From: Gordius sp. MW1
Taxonomy: Eukaryota; Nematomorpha; Gordioida; Gordea; Gordiidae
Direction: 5' to 3'
Assembly (NCBI GenBank): GCA_964036665.1
Contig: OZ038530.1
Span: forward strand, 14,169,001-14,233,000
DNA: 64,000 bases
This document shows positions 46,591 through 58,659 of this stretch, in pieces. Each line of letters begins with the position of its first letter. The first letter of the stretch is position 1. The notes below the pieces were generated by a model that was given only the letters and a program-made list of their open reading frames with translations, had not been told where the DNA came from and searched no databases. The translations under genes and the position numbers were made by a program.

Positions 46591-49500
46591 TTAAAAAATT
46601 TGAACACGATTATTCCCAAAATCAACCACTATTATATAGCCTTCTGGGGATAAGCAAACTCCTGACGGTCTATCAAACTCTCCTATGTGGCTCCCATTTT
46701 GTCCGAACGAGCAGAGAAATAATCCAGATGGATCAAAAACCTAATTTTAATGAAAAAAACATTGCAAATATATATTAATTAGATCATAAAACTTTTTATA
46801 TAGGTTTATGGATGATGTAAAGCTGCTATTATAATATAAATTACTATAATTTGGAAATTTATTAAGCAATATTACTTATTATAATTATGTTTTTAACCTA
46901 AAGCTCTATTTATGTGATTTTGGAAGGGATTCATCAGAACTCGATTTTATAGGAGTCTTTGTTATAACTTTATTAAAACTCACCTGAACTCTGTGGTTTC
47001 TTGAATCGGCTATAATTATGTTTCCTTCAAGATCTACAGCTACACCTTGGGGACGGAAAAAATCACCGAGACCTGGCCCTTCTTTCCCAATTATTTTGGA
47101 GTCTTTCAGCTCACTATCAATAATGAGACACCTAAAAAATAAAAATAAATTATAAAATTTTTTTTTTGTTTATATATAAAAGCGTTAAAACATCTTAAAG
47201 TCATATTTTAGAAGATTTTTACCCTCATATTCGATGTTTTTAATGGATAAATTTTCGGGAATTGACGAAATATTATTATAATAATTATAATTTCTTTTTA
47301 ACACCCTCGACAATTCCCGAAAATTTATCCATTAAAAACATCTTAAAGTCACATTAAAAAAATCGAATAGGTTTTTAATAAATATAGATTTAATTATTAT
47401 TGGTATTAATGAAACCTGTGATTATTGAAATCGGTGACATAAATTTCGTCTCTATGTCCAAATGTAACTCCTCGGGGAGAATCGAAATTTCGACAATAGG
47501 GTGGTATTAAGCCATATTTTCCTATAAGAGTTCCATCTGGCAAAAATAATTGTATCCTATGATTTCTTGTGTCAGAAACCACTATTTTAGTTTCACACGA
47601 GTTTAAAGCGACATCCCAGGGATAATTGAATTGACCAGATTTATTGCCCTTTTCACCGAACGTGAATAGAAATTTTCCCGTAGTCGTAAATACCTATACA
47701 ATTTTAAAAATAAAATAAAAAGGGCTTATAGAAATATCTGCAAAGTTTTAGTATAAATATAATGACATATACTGCATTTATTTCATTTATAAATTCTGTC
47801 TCAGAAAAACAAACTGTGCTGTTAACTTTTAGAGGGGGGCAATAATGATTTAACAAGGGGCAAAATGACATTTTTTTTTAGTAATTTCCCAATAATTATA
47901 TAATAAATTTGAAGAATTTTTTGGATTTAGAGAAGGGAACTGCCGCCCCTCCCTGCCACCTTCTGGTGATGCCCATGACTATTTATCTATTTATTTGACA
48001 AATAAAAGTCGAAGGACATCGATTGAAATTTTTTGTGATAGTCAAATTGAATAACGATGTTATGGTAATAATTATTAGTATGAATTATGGTTCAAAATAT
48101 GAAGATGAAACCTGTATACGATGATTATCTTTGTCTGCCACAATCAATTCATTCCTGCTATTTACGGCTATACCAGCGGGTCTGTTAAACTGGCCCGCAG
48201 CCGTTCCAAATGTTCCAAATTTTCGAATAAAATTTCCTTTCATATCGAAGACCTAATGTATTAGATTATAGATTAACAATTAATTCGTCAAAGAAATGTT
48301 ACATTTAGGTTGCCAAAAATGGGATGAGATTTGAGATATTTAGTTAACATAAACTTATATTCCAAATTATATTAATTTTGTGAACTTTATCATCTTGTAA
48401 AATAATTTCGGCAAAACTTATTTACTATTCGCTCTTAATAAATCTTTAATAATTATTATAATAGTAAGAAGTTAAATGCAAGAGCCTTTAGAATTCCTAA
48501 CCTGGATTCTATTGTTACTGCGATCGGCTAAAAACAAATTCCCCGCAGAATCACACGCAACACCCCAAGGTCTGCACAATTCCCCATCTTGAGTACCTTC
48601 ATTACCAAAACTGAATATCGCCTTAAATTATTTTGTTTGGTCAACATTAATTAATTAATTAGTTTTTACCGTTTTTATGGTGAGATAGTTTCTACTGGGC
48701 CGAATATTGATAGTTAACGGACTATTAGCCACTGCCTTCCCCCTGATGTATACCTGTTGGATAAACATATATAGTTGGTGCGAAGTTGAAAAAATATGAA
48801 TGTAAATTAATGTTACGCCAATAACTTCTAAAATATACTTTTAGTTTTATACAGGTAATTACAGAGTTTTTTGTTTAGTAGTTAAGGGGTTTTCATTAAT
48901 AAAGGTGTTATCTTTTTTGGCTCTTCGAGCTTCAGTTAATTATAAATGGCTTAATTAAGTTTAGAGTTTGGGTTTTAAAGTAAATTAATAACATTAAACT
49001 CGTTTAAATAAAGTTTTAACGGCTAGAAAGAATAAAAACGGCAAATGTGAGCTTGTTACTTTTATAGGTCGTTTAAATAAAGTTGTCAAAAAAATAATAA
49101 CAGAAATGTGAGGCTGTTACTTCTATAATGTGACGGCCTAGGGAAGATGGTGTGAATGAAACGATGTAGCTACCGTTCAACAAATCGGTGGGTGAAATGG
49201 AATTTTTATTTCCAACCGAATCCATCAATAACGCAGTGACCCTATCACCCCCCGATAATTTCCCTTCTCCAGAATGATCTCTCGTTTTTAAAATCAGCGA
49301 GATAGGTTTATGAATCAAGGCATTTTTAGGTGGAACGCTAAATCTCATAGAATACAGGGTAGAATTAAGAGCCGAGGCTGGTGCTTGGATCTGTCCCAGG
49401 GTATCTAACAGTGATTCTAAAAGTCTGGGATCGCTAGCAGAAGCTTTAAAATCCAAAGTTTCATCTTCCCAAGGCAGAAGCAAGCTATGCATAACAGATT

Positions 49501-50989
49501 CAACGTTTCCCAAACGACTTTTAAGGTTGCGGGTCGTGGCTAGAATATCGTTGATGACATTACCATCATTGTCGCAGTTATCAAACATGTGAGCTGCACC
49601 GGTAAGTTGCAAACATTCTTTCAAATGACCCTGGTATCGAGTTAAACTCCCAATTTGATCCCTTAGACTGAGTAATTTGGAAGCGGTTATAGTCCTCACA
49701 CGTGTATGAAGGGTAGCTTGACGAGAACGCAGCGCCGATACACGGGACTCTATCATGGAATCTATGGTCGTATCTATAGATTTAGCCCGTTCTTCAATCC
49801 TAACGGCTATTTGCTTATCGTGTAATACCCTTTCACCCAGCTTGGAATATGTGCATTGCACCCGTTCTATGTGTTGATCTAAGATGGCGCGAGCGTTGCC
49901 GATGTAAACCAAGGTATGAGATTCATGACTTTTTAATGACCAAGACGTATTGGAAGACAGGTGTGGGACCGAGGGATTCAAACACGTTTGACACAAAGGG
50001 GCTATGCAATCTTGGCACAAAACTAAGCAAATTTGCCCTTGATGTACGGTACATACCAGGCCGTTGTTCGTCTCAGGCGACGTTATATTTAACTTTTTGG
50101 TGGAAATGGGTTCATTCGAATCGAACAGAGGTTTAGTCGTTTGAATAAATTCAAATAGTTTTTGGACAGTGGGATTGCAATCACCGTTTGGCTCGTTCTT
50201 GAGGACCTCATTTTCCTTATCAAAATTGAAATGGCTATAGGATTGAGTAGCGGACGCAGAAGATTGTATAAATTTATCGAAATCGGCATACAGCGGGCTG
50301 ATGAGAAATGCTGAGGGTGACGGGGTTGAAAAGATGGGTAGTCTTCCCAGTTTCCCACCAGGCTGTTGCTTTCCTTCTTTAACCTGATCATTGCTATGGC
50401 TTTGAATCGGTTTAAAGACATTTGGACCTAAGATTTTTTGGCTTTCGTTACAGGCTTTTAGATCCAGTAAATCGTGTTTATCAAATACGCTCTCTTCGCC
50501 CTCCTCTTCACCCAGCACATTGAGGACATTTTTGTAAACGGACAACCGCTGATACAATTGATCGGATGTGGGAGAAAGGGTTAGTGATGATGATGAATTG
50601 TATGCCGATTCAGCTGAAACTTCATCTTCCTCTATCTTCACTCCGATCGGGGGCAATTTGAATTTGTTTAGTTTTTGAACATCTACGGTTCCCCCTAAGA
50701 TATTTCTTACTTCTCGACATTCCGCACTTTCGGAATACGTCTTGGGTATGCTAGAAGCTATTGTAACTTCGTCTAAACATGACGCGTGATCGAAGCTGAA
50801 CGATCTCACCTTATCCTTTTTTGCGCTAAATAATTGATAAAACTTCTCCAAAGTTGTCAATTTTTCGAGAGTATCCGTCGTAGCCGTTTGATTATCGGCA
50901 TCCTTATAAATAGCGTTGACCGAGGTAATTTTACTCCCAATTTCGTACATGCTTGGAGGGTAAGAAAATGGGGGTTGTATAGCTTTCAT
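46591..50989 (-). CDS. wech: B-box/filamin/NHL protein, Wech/LIN-41/TRIM71 type
   Basis: Post-transcriptional regulator family; the NHL propeller binds RNA hairpins and, in fly Wech, the protein links integrins to the cytoskeleton (family knowledge). Seven exons, 50989-49121, 48753-48670, 48621-48502, 48252-48112, 47693-47416, 47131-46984 and 46740-46591, join in phase to 929 residues. A Ser-rich N-terminal region has no RING. A B-box of type 2 spans residues 313-360 (C313, H316, C325, C328, C333, C336, then His pairs). Coiled coil follows to about 470, a filamin/ABP280 repeat covers about 545-650 ([34 protein letters not shown]), then six NHL repeats: [74 protein letters not shown]. Filamin separates it from Brat, and the missing RING from TRIM2/3. 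Most NHL blades correspond to single exons. Upstream non-coding exons are possible. Confidence 0.93.
47233..47342. repeat. Perfect 32-bp inverted repeat in a wech intron
   Basis: Arms 47233-47264 and 47311-47342 are exact reverse complements (GATGTTTTTAATGG outer end, TTTTCGGGAATTG inner end) around a 46-nt AT-rich loop. It lies in the 284-nt intron between wech exons 5 and 6, making up about 40% of it. The phrase ACATCTTAAAGTCA occurs once on each side of the hairpin, at about 47190 and 47338. It could be a tiny foldback element or a structured RNA precursor. Confidence 0.85.
47832..47978. mobile_element. Decayed MITE of the CATGGGCGTAG family in wech intron 4
   Basis: The interior (TAGAGGGGGGCAATAATGAT, AATTATATAATAAATTT, GCCGCCCCTCCCTGCCAC, GATGCCCATG) aligns with the 2249 and 7966 copies, but the left terminal repeat is gone. 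It sits in the 418-nt intron between exons 4 and 5 of wech. Confidence 0.7.
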
Positions 50990-50994
50990 TCCTC

Positions 50995-52925
50995 GATATT
51001 GATAAAAATCATTGGCAAATGAGCTAAAAATATCATTAAACTTTTTTTAAAAATATATTTAAAGGCTTGGAAAAAATTTGTGTGAACTGGCTCCCCAACC
51101 CGTTTACCTAATGTAGCGCACATCAATTACCTCAATTTATCGTCTAATTGTTTTGTCATATGGTTTCTCAAGTGGTTTGTTTACCGCAAAAGATCTACAC
51201 AACCTATCACGCTTGTGACATTCCTAAATTTAAATCTTTTGTTTTTGCTTACAATATCAAAGATTTCTAATGTAGTGGCTAGATGATAAATGGTCATTTA
51301 AATAGATAAATTGCCTTAGGGGTTATTGACTATTTAAAGCTATTTAAGTTTGAAATAACGAGGCGCTGTTAAAGAAAAAAACTAAATAATCAAGTTGTTT
51401 ACTTTAAAAAAAGCTTAGATAATATAAAGTGTCCGATATTATGGCACCATGAAATCAATTATACCAGAATTTACCAACATGTTTTATAAATTTTTAAATA
51501 ATATACAATTGACTCATTTATTCTTTCTGAGTTAAAGAAATTAATAATTCAAAGCGCGTTTTTATATTTTTTATTCGTGTATATCATAATTATAATTATT
51601 TGTTATATTAATTAAAAGAATTTAATTCAAACTAGTGAAGCAAATTTTTTTTTAACTACTATAAATAGATAAAGGCATGTTATTACCAAGTGTGATTAAC
51701 AAAATTAATATATTTAGCACTCATAATAAAATAAATGTCAGTTCTATAAAATGCAGTTATTAAATTTAATTGTGATTTATCTTAATTAAATAGCCAAAAT
51801 ACAAATGTCGCTAAATAAAAAGAAAAGCAATTGCAAATTAATTGATCAAAATCAACCCATAAATTTTAGTCTGATTTCTATTAAATATAATTTTATAGAC
51901 GAAATCGATGCAAATTAATAAATTTTATTAATATTTAGCAATTTAAAACAAATATATGGATTAATTTATGCAGGGCATAATTTTATCCTTTCAAAGAAAT
52001 GGGCAAAATTTAGCCAAATTCTCGGTTTAAAATATAAAACTTTTTTTTTTATAAATAATATTTTATTTGATAATTTTAGATGATATACAAAAAATTACAT
52101 ACACGGCTAAAAAAATATAAAAACGCGCTATAACTAAACGGATGGCATTGATCCGTGTATGGAAATCATGTTGGATTTAACGATTTTCATTGTAATCTTT
52201 TGCCTGATATAAAAGTACTCTTTCAAATCTAGAGAGACGCTGGAGATTGCTTTTCCAATTTGTTTCAGGAGAGCGAGAGCTTCAGTGCCTATATTTTAAT
52301 TGTTTTGAATAATCGCTTAGGAAGATTTTTGTACTTTAAGGAGAATGATTATTGAAAACTTTGGAATTTAACTATTCCCATCAACATTGGCAGAACTAGG
52401 TGTCGACAAGGCGAATTAAAATTAGAGCTATGCAAATAAAAATTTATTCAAACGCGCCCGGTCTGCGCCCGATATTTTAATTTACAAATTGTCCAAGTCC
52501 GACACGAGCTCAAATTATTTGGCCCGACAGGAACTTTTGGGCAAAATTTACATATAATACATTTTTTTTTAATAATTCTTAATTAAAGCATTAATAAGTA
52601 TAATGAATAAAGAATTGCAGTTTATTTTGGTAAAATTTTTAACTAAAATGTTTAAAATAAAGATTTAATTTAAACTAGTGACTTATTTAAGGGTTTAAAA
52701 TAAAAATTTTTAAATTTATTAACTTATTTTTAGTAGCCACTATATATGATAATTGATTTTGATAGGAGAGAAGGGCTGGAGTTTAATAGCTACATTATGC
52801 AGCTTTAAAAGTACCTATATATTTTACATAAAGTCGGATCTATCTGAAACCTGTTATTTAAGTGGTTAGTTTGGCTGCCCATTACCGACCCGAACCCAAG
52901 GCAATTATTGTTTTCCCCAAGCCGG
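50995..52925. other. 5' flank of wech and AT-rich intergenic
   Basis: The wech promoter and any non-coding 5' exons should be in the left part, but none can be placed. A patch at 52445-52560 with GCGCCCGGTCTGCGCCCG and TTGGCCCGACAGG resembles a GGCCCGG-type hAT end. The rest shows nothing. Confidence 0.35.
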
Positions 52926-52934
52926 GTCTGAAAC

Positions 52935-55900
52935 TCTCTCCGGCTGGGTGGGGCTTCGGGCGCCCTGTGCAGGGCTTAAGTTATGATTCAGAGAGGGCAA
53001 ATGACCTTTTGAAATTCTTAAAACAATTTGCATCGAAAAGTATTTGAGGTAGGGCTGCGTCTTCCCGCCTTCTTCCTTGCCCACTAATTTTGCGTTTACC
53101 CAATCCGCCATGATCAAATATATTTTTATCAAACTTGATAAAGCATTCAGTTTCTTAGCTATTAAAGGGATTCTTATTTGTCATATAATGGCGAAAAGCC
53201 TGAACCTAATGGATATAATCTTCTTCTACTTCTTTATCATATATTTGGTCCCACAGTCGTGGGATTTGCTTTGATAAGCTTACTCTATCTTAACCGGGTA
53301 GGGGCCAGGTCTTGATCTTCATAGTTTACGTCCACTTGCCCTTTCCACGTGACACGAGGTCGTCCTCTACCTCTATCTCCCGGTACCTCCATGTCGAGTA
53401 CTTTTTAATTTATATTATTCTTCTCCCATCTTGGTATATTCCCATACCACCTTAGTCGCTATTCGAATCAAGTGTGCCCAGGTTGAATTCCCATTTTTGC
53501 CTTGAGACCGTCATTTGTCATATGGTCGAATTTAGTATAAACCAAGCTCCACTGTATCATTCTCATCTCCGTGGCTTCCAATAACTTTTCTTCCGTGACG
53601 TTTAGTGCTCATGTTTCACTTCCATAAAGTAACACCGGTCATGCGATGGATTTATATTGCTCTTCAGACAGATTGGCATTTCATTACACTTGATATATTT
53701 TGCCATTTAAGTCATCCCTTTTAAATCCGTGCATTGATTTCTTTTGCGCAACCTCCCTTTTGATGTAGCCTTAACCGGTGTAAACATGCCCATTTTTAGT
53801 TCCTTAAATGGTCAACTGATGGGTTGCCTGTAACGATCATCACCATGTGTACCGCTTTTGACCCATAAACCATATCCAGCTAAGTGCTTTGACCATTTTT
53901 CGCCTTCTTCGAATACGTTCTCCTTAATCTCTTTGCAAGTACTACATCATCGGCATATAGCATCAGGGGTTTGTCCCGAACCCCTGAACCCGAACCGGAT
54001 AAAACCCGATGTTTTACAGAACCCGAACCCAAACCCATTTTTAAAAATACCCTTAAAACCCGAACCCGATGAATACAAATAAGGGTTCGGGTTTTAATTC
54101 AAAAATATATTGTGAATTGAATATCTCAGTTTTCTCTATCATGACAATGTAACGAACCATACGATTGTAATTTCAATATTTTTATGTTTCCGGCATTTTT
54201 CATTCATTAATCGATACTAATTATCTCAAGAATTATTTGTAAGTATTATATATATAATTGATATAATATAATTTCTTGAACCCGAACCTGTACCCGAACC
54301 CGATTTCAAAATTTATGCCAAACAACCCGAACACGAACCAGATTTTATTTTGGGCGGGTTCAAACCCCTGTATAGCATGTACCATGACTATGGCTTTTGA
54401 ATGTCTCTCGTTATCGTGTCCATAATTATATTGAATCAAAAGGGACTTAGAGCAAATCCTTTATGTAATGCAATTTTAACCCTAAAAGGTTTGAGTCCCC
54501 TACTATCATTCTAACGCAAAAATTTGAGGCTTCATAAATATTTTTCATAAGCCGTATATATGCATCGGGGATATTTTGTTTTCTTAAGCATCATCATATT
54601 AAATCGCTAGGGACCGTGTTATTAGCTTTCTCCAAATCGATAAAGACCAGATGTAGGTCTCTTCTTGTTTCACCATATTTATTCATCTTTGTCTTAGTGC
54701 GAAGATTGTGAATTTGCCGGCAACGAATCCGAATTGGTTAGCCGATATTTCCACCTCGTTATTCAGCCTGTTTACCAAATTTTTTTCCCTAAGTTTCAAG
54801 AAATGGTTAGTTACCTTGATACCTATGTGCCTGCTACTCCTGAGGGGCTTCTTTGCCTTTGAATAAACTCTTGCTTGCTATTCATTGTTAGGAATTCGCT
54901 CTTTTATCAATATCTTGCTAAAGAGGTTAGTCATCATACTCCATCTTCTCGTCATTCGAGCAATGCTTCTATTGGTATTCCATCTGGGCTATTAACTTTT
55001 TTTTTACATCTTGTACATTTGTGTCCTAACCTTGTCCTCCTGAAAGAATTCGACCATACGTTTTGGCTCAATATCGGGAAGGGAATCTTTGTCATTTGCA
55101 ATATTTATAAGTTCCTTGAAATATCCTTTCCAGTTCCACCTTTTCATCAATTCCTTCAGCTTAAATAAGGTTTGACGACTTTTCTCCTCCCTTATCTTGT
55201 ACATAAGCTTGCCGCGTCTTTATGGTCCAATTTGTTTGCCATCTCGGTGTAAGCGGCATTCTTCTCTATTACAAAGGTTTTTGCGGCTCTCTATGCCTCC
55301 CTATACTTTTGATAATCCTCCGACTTTTTTTTATTTATGCCACCGTGTATATAAAATTTATTCCTTACCGATAAAATGCCTAATCGCTTAATCCCACCAC
55401 TATAATTCCCTATTAATAGATTGGCTCCTCTCTGTTCTTAAACCCGAATCGCCGCTTCCTTTAGGTCCACAGTTAGCGTCGATCAATCGTTGTCTATGTC
55501 CCTTCCAACTTCCTGGCATTGAAGAATGTTGAAGCATTTTGATAAATTTATCTTTCGTCGACGTATACTTTAGTATTTTGTATAGAATTCTAAATACATA
55601 AACCTGTGTTTCTTTTGGGAAATACTTTTCTGTTAAGATCCATAAAAAGGGGACGATGTTGCCTGGCGCTTTTCCCCGGTATTACTTTGAAATTCTTGAT
55701 ACTCCATAAGTCCTTTCGCCGTATGAGCATATAGTCAATTAGGCTGAAATGCTTCCCACTTCTATAAGTCACAATATGATCTTCGCGTTTTGGTATTAGC
55801 GATCACCATGTCATATATTGAGGTATTTGAAAAATTCTTTGTTCTTCAGACCATCCCCATAGCCTCCATGATTTCGTTTATACCCGAGGCGATCTCTAAG

Positions 55901-56420
55901 TGGGTGTTGAAATCCGCTCCAGTAATTGGCTTTTCTTCCTATACTACTCCTTGTATTTCCTTTTACAATGAATCGATGAATATGTCTTTCTCTGATTCCA
56001 TGCACCCAATTTGGGGAGCATACGCGCACATAACGGTTAGGAGGCCCCATAACCCCATTTATCTTCACTCACATTAGCCTCTCTGAACAACTTTTGACTT
56101 TCCCCATCTTACGATTCGCTTAGAACGATAACAACCCCATTTCTACAATTTGAGGATCCATCGTAGAATAACTTGTATCCCTCTTCAAACTTCTTTTGTA
56201 AGCAGGCGATGTGTACCTTTCTACTTTTTATCATTTGTGCGACCTCGATGCTCTTTGACGTCAACATGCCCACATTCCAGCATTGTATTCGCATTCTATC
56301 CACAACTTATCTACTAAATCGCCTCCGTTGTGAGTCAGATGATATTCCTAAGGTATCACGGGCGGGATATGCAGTGCGCGTCGTTTGTGGAGGACACCCT
56401 AGCTTTATTTGGTAAAGTTT
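52935..56420 (-). mobile_element. Defective RTE-like non-LTR retrotransposon
   Basis: Read on the minus strand, 56303-56109 gives the start of an endonuclease (MRIQCWNVGMLTSKSIEVAQ, EEGYKLFYDG). The region 56070-55590 follows with AYAPQVG and VTYRSGKHFSLIDYMLIRR, and KNFKVIPGKSARQHRPL, the end of the EEP domain. Between 55500 and 53850, across many stops, come reverse transcriptase pieces including FALSPF-FNIIMDTI and YADDVVL. From 53650 to 53300 come the C-terminal words LLYGSETWAL and GDRGRGRPRVTWKGQVD. A 3' tail of about 155 bp (52940-53095) recurs at 63388. Multiple stops and shifts make it inactive. A hAT MITE interrupts it at 53964-54370. Confidence 0.88.
53964..54370. mobile_element. 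hAT MITE of the CAGGGGTTTG family, inside the LINE
   Basis: 407 bp with ends CAGGGGTTTGTCCCGAACCC and, inverted, GGGTTCAAACCCCTG. Perfect 8-bp duplications TATAGCAT flank it (53956-53963, 54371-54378). Subterminal AACCCGAACCC words are at both ends. Its left half is nearly identical to 29005-29230. It is inserted in the codons of the reverse transcriptase YADD box. Confidence 0.95.
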
Positions 56421-56429
56421 TGTTTGAAA

Positions 56430-56970
56430 CTATCATGCTTTTGGAGTTGGTGTTTACAGCCAATATACGACCTGACGCAAACCCTCCACTGTTTTCACGA
56501 GGACTTGGGACTGTCGTAGGTAGTGCTTTAAACCGAGTTGATAAGGAGTGGTATAATCCGCCCTACAGCCTTCTTTTCGAATTAATCTGCATATTTCAAA
56601 ACATTTATGAGAATTTCTCGAAAAAGCTAGTCAATATGCTTAATTTGTTCACCCAACAAAAGTATCTGAATATATTAGGAATTGCAATTAACACTTTTTT
56701 TTATATCTATATTTAAATTTAACCTCACACATGATGAAGGAAGAAACAACATTAAAGACTTAGTCAATTAAAACATTCAATTTAGGGAGTAGCAGATTAC
56801 ACGTGCTATCATCCATCTTATAGCTTTTTAGTTCACCAAATGGCCTATAACTACTAAATATCAGATTTATATTATTATAGTCAGAGCTGTGTGAGGATTT
56901 GGTTGAGGTTCAACCTCGGACCTTTAGTGTAAACTATAATAGCTGCCAGATAGGGGGAATAGAATCAAAT
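56430..56970. other. No recognised gene beyond the LINE 5' end
   Basis: An ORF at 56330-56716 on the plus strand is antisense to the LINE start and continues into AT-rich DNA; I do not regard it as a gene. Nothing else seen. Confidence 0.35.
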
Positions 56971-56973
56971 GTG

Positions 56974-57019
56974 TATTCTTCCAAATTAACGATAAGTTTA
57001 TCGTTAATTTGGAAGAATA
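56974..57019. repeat. 46-bp near-perfect palindrome
   Basis: Two exact 22-nt arms (outer end TATTCTTCC, inner end ACGATAA) separated by GT. It would form a very stable hairpin or cruciform. It lies in a GC-poor intergenic region next to a decayed foldback relative. Confidence 0.9.
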
Positions 57020-57299
57020 TTTAAACCTCTAAAAGGAAGAACCAACTTAGTGTAAAACATTAAAAAATGATTATTTTCCCTATTGTTTTTAACTTTTTAA
57101 TATATCGAATATTCAATTAGTCCCTATGCGAAATCGCGGGATCCTTTGAGCCTCCCTCCTTCTCTACCTAATTGGCTTATATGCTTATATAACACTATAC
57201 CCTTAGTGCATGTGAGTGATTGATGATGTGTGGTGTGTGCAAGAGTAGTGGGTTAATACGAGCTATTCCTACTACTACGCCTGTCATCCTCCCTCTCTA

Positions 57300-57480
57300 A
57301 TTTTTCTTTTTAGCTATTCAATATCGCTCTATTGAGCGTCGAAAAGGGTCAAAAACGGGCATTTTCGCAACTTTGAATCGAAATATCTAAAAAAACTTGA
57401 CGTATAGGAAAAAAACAAAAAAAACATATTTGTGTTCACCACAAAAAACTCTATTAGAATATGTTGACGGTTTCCCGGTT
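57300..57480. mobile_element. Distant relative of the foldback elements
   Basis: The order AAAGGGTCAAAAACGGGCAT, AAATATCTAAAAAAACTTG and ACTCTATTAGAATATGTTGAC follows the inner and outer parts of the right arm of the 30497 element (AAAAAGGGCATTTTT, CGTATATCTAAC, TCTCTATCAGAATCATTGG). Only about 180 bp align by eye and no left arm was found. Confidence 0.4.
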
Positions 57481-57489
57481 GATTAAACA

Positions 57490-58585
57490 AGACCATTATT
57501 TGTTGACTAGTGAATCAAACCCATACTTCATATTTAGTATAGGCTCAAACAAAAAAGTTAAATGACACGTTATATGAATGCCCTTTAACTAGTCGTAAAC
57601 GTGGTACTGGGGGCTATTTGTGCCATTTTTAAAAGACAGCCTAAACTTAACCCTAGTTATAGTATTTTAGGTCCCGCCTAATCAAAACCCCAAATTTCAA
57701 TCAAAACTTAGAAAATTTCAACTTAAGCTATAGGCGAAATTGGGACAAAATTAAAAAACATATATTATTGCATAAATTTATAGGTTTTATTTTAACAAAC
57801 ATATAATAAGTTTAACATAACAGTGCCCCATTAAATTTTTTTACTAGTTGCTGAGTAAAGGAAACCATTAATAATAAATTTCAGAGGCCTTCATGGCTCA
57901 CTCGGCTCATGAGTATTATAGATGTTGAATAGACGCGCTGTGGAGCGGATATATTCTTTAGGAGGAAACAAGTCAACTCATTTTCTCCGGCTTATATTCC
58001 CTGATAGAATAAAAAAAGGATGAGGTCCTCTCGAATACTATCACGACCAAGGAAAAAAGATGTTTCTATATCTACGATCTTGGATAATCTGATGATTAGG
58101 TTGAAAATAATTTGTGGGGCAGTAAAGGACTAAAAATGGTTATTTCGAAATTTGATTGTATATGCACAACATTTTATAGAGGAATTGCTTATCATATCAT
58201 AGGATATAATGACAAATTCAATTTAAAACATCTTCTTAAACTTTTATCCAAGTTGTGTGATGGGTTAGTGTCTACGGGGCTTGACCTCCCTCACGATGAT
58301 AAAAACTCCTTCAAGGGGATCCTGGATCGTTTTGGCTCTAATTTGACTTTAAGTTCCACTACCGGCCGTGGCGGTTCCACTTTAGCTATTACTCATAATC
58401 TATTGCCCACCACCTCTCCCCTCTAGTCAAGAGTCCTTATTTTTTATTCGAACTTCCTCTAAATATTGTTGGTAGCACTTAGGTCACAACTTACCATAAG
58501 TGTCTTCCGTTCAAGGTTTTTCTTAGGCTTAAAACACGTATCCCCACCTTTTATTTTATATGTACAAGGTTCTTTTCAGTTTGCA
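57490..58585. other. No recognised gene
   Basis: An ORF at 58112-58426 (104 residues, with LKHLLKLLSKLCDGLVSTGL and FGSNLTLSSTTGRGGSTLAI) is GC-richer than its flanks and could be part of an unrecognised element, but I know no family for it and it has no credible start context. Confidence 0.35.
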
Positions 58586-58659
58586 TCTCTAGGCAGTGGC
58601 AGAGCTGGGGCCCCCCAAGGGAAAAATCTTGGGTCCCTGGGCCCCTCAAGCCATTTTTT

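Noticed and set aside
55790..56077. Plus-strand ORFs over the LINE endonuclease
   Set aside because: The sense of the region is minus (EEP endonuclease words such as YRSGKHFSLIDYMLIRR); these are antisense shadows.
56330..56716. 128-residue plus-strand ORF near the LINE 5' end
   Set aside because: It is antisense to the LINE start and runs into AT-rich DNA; no recognisable domain.
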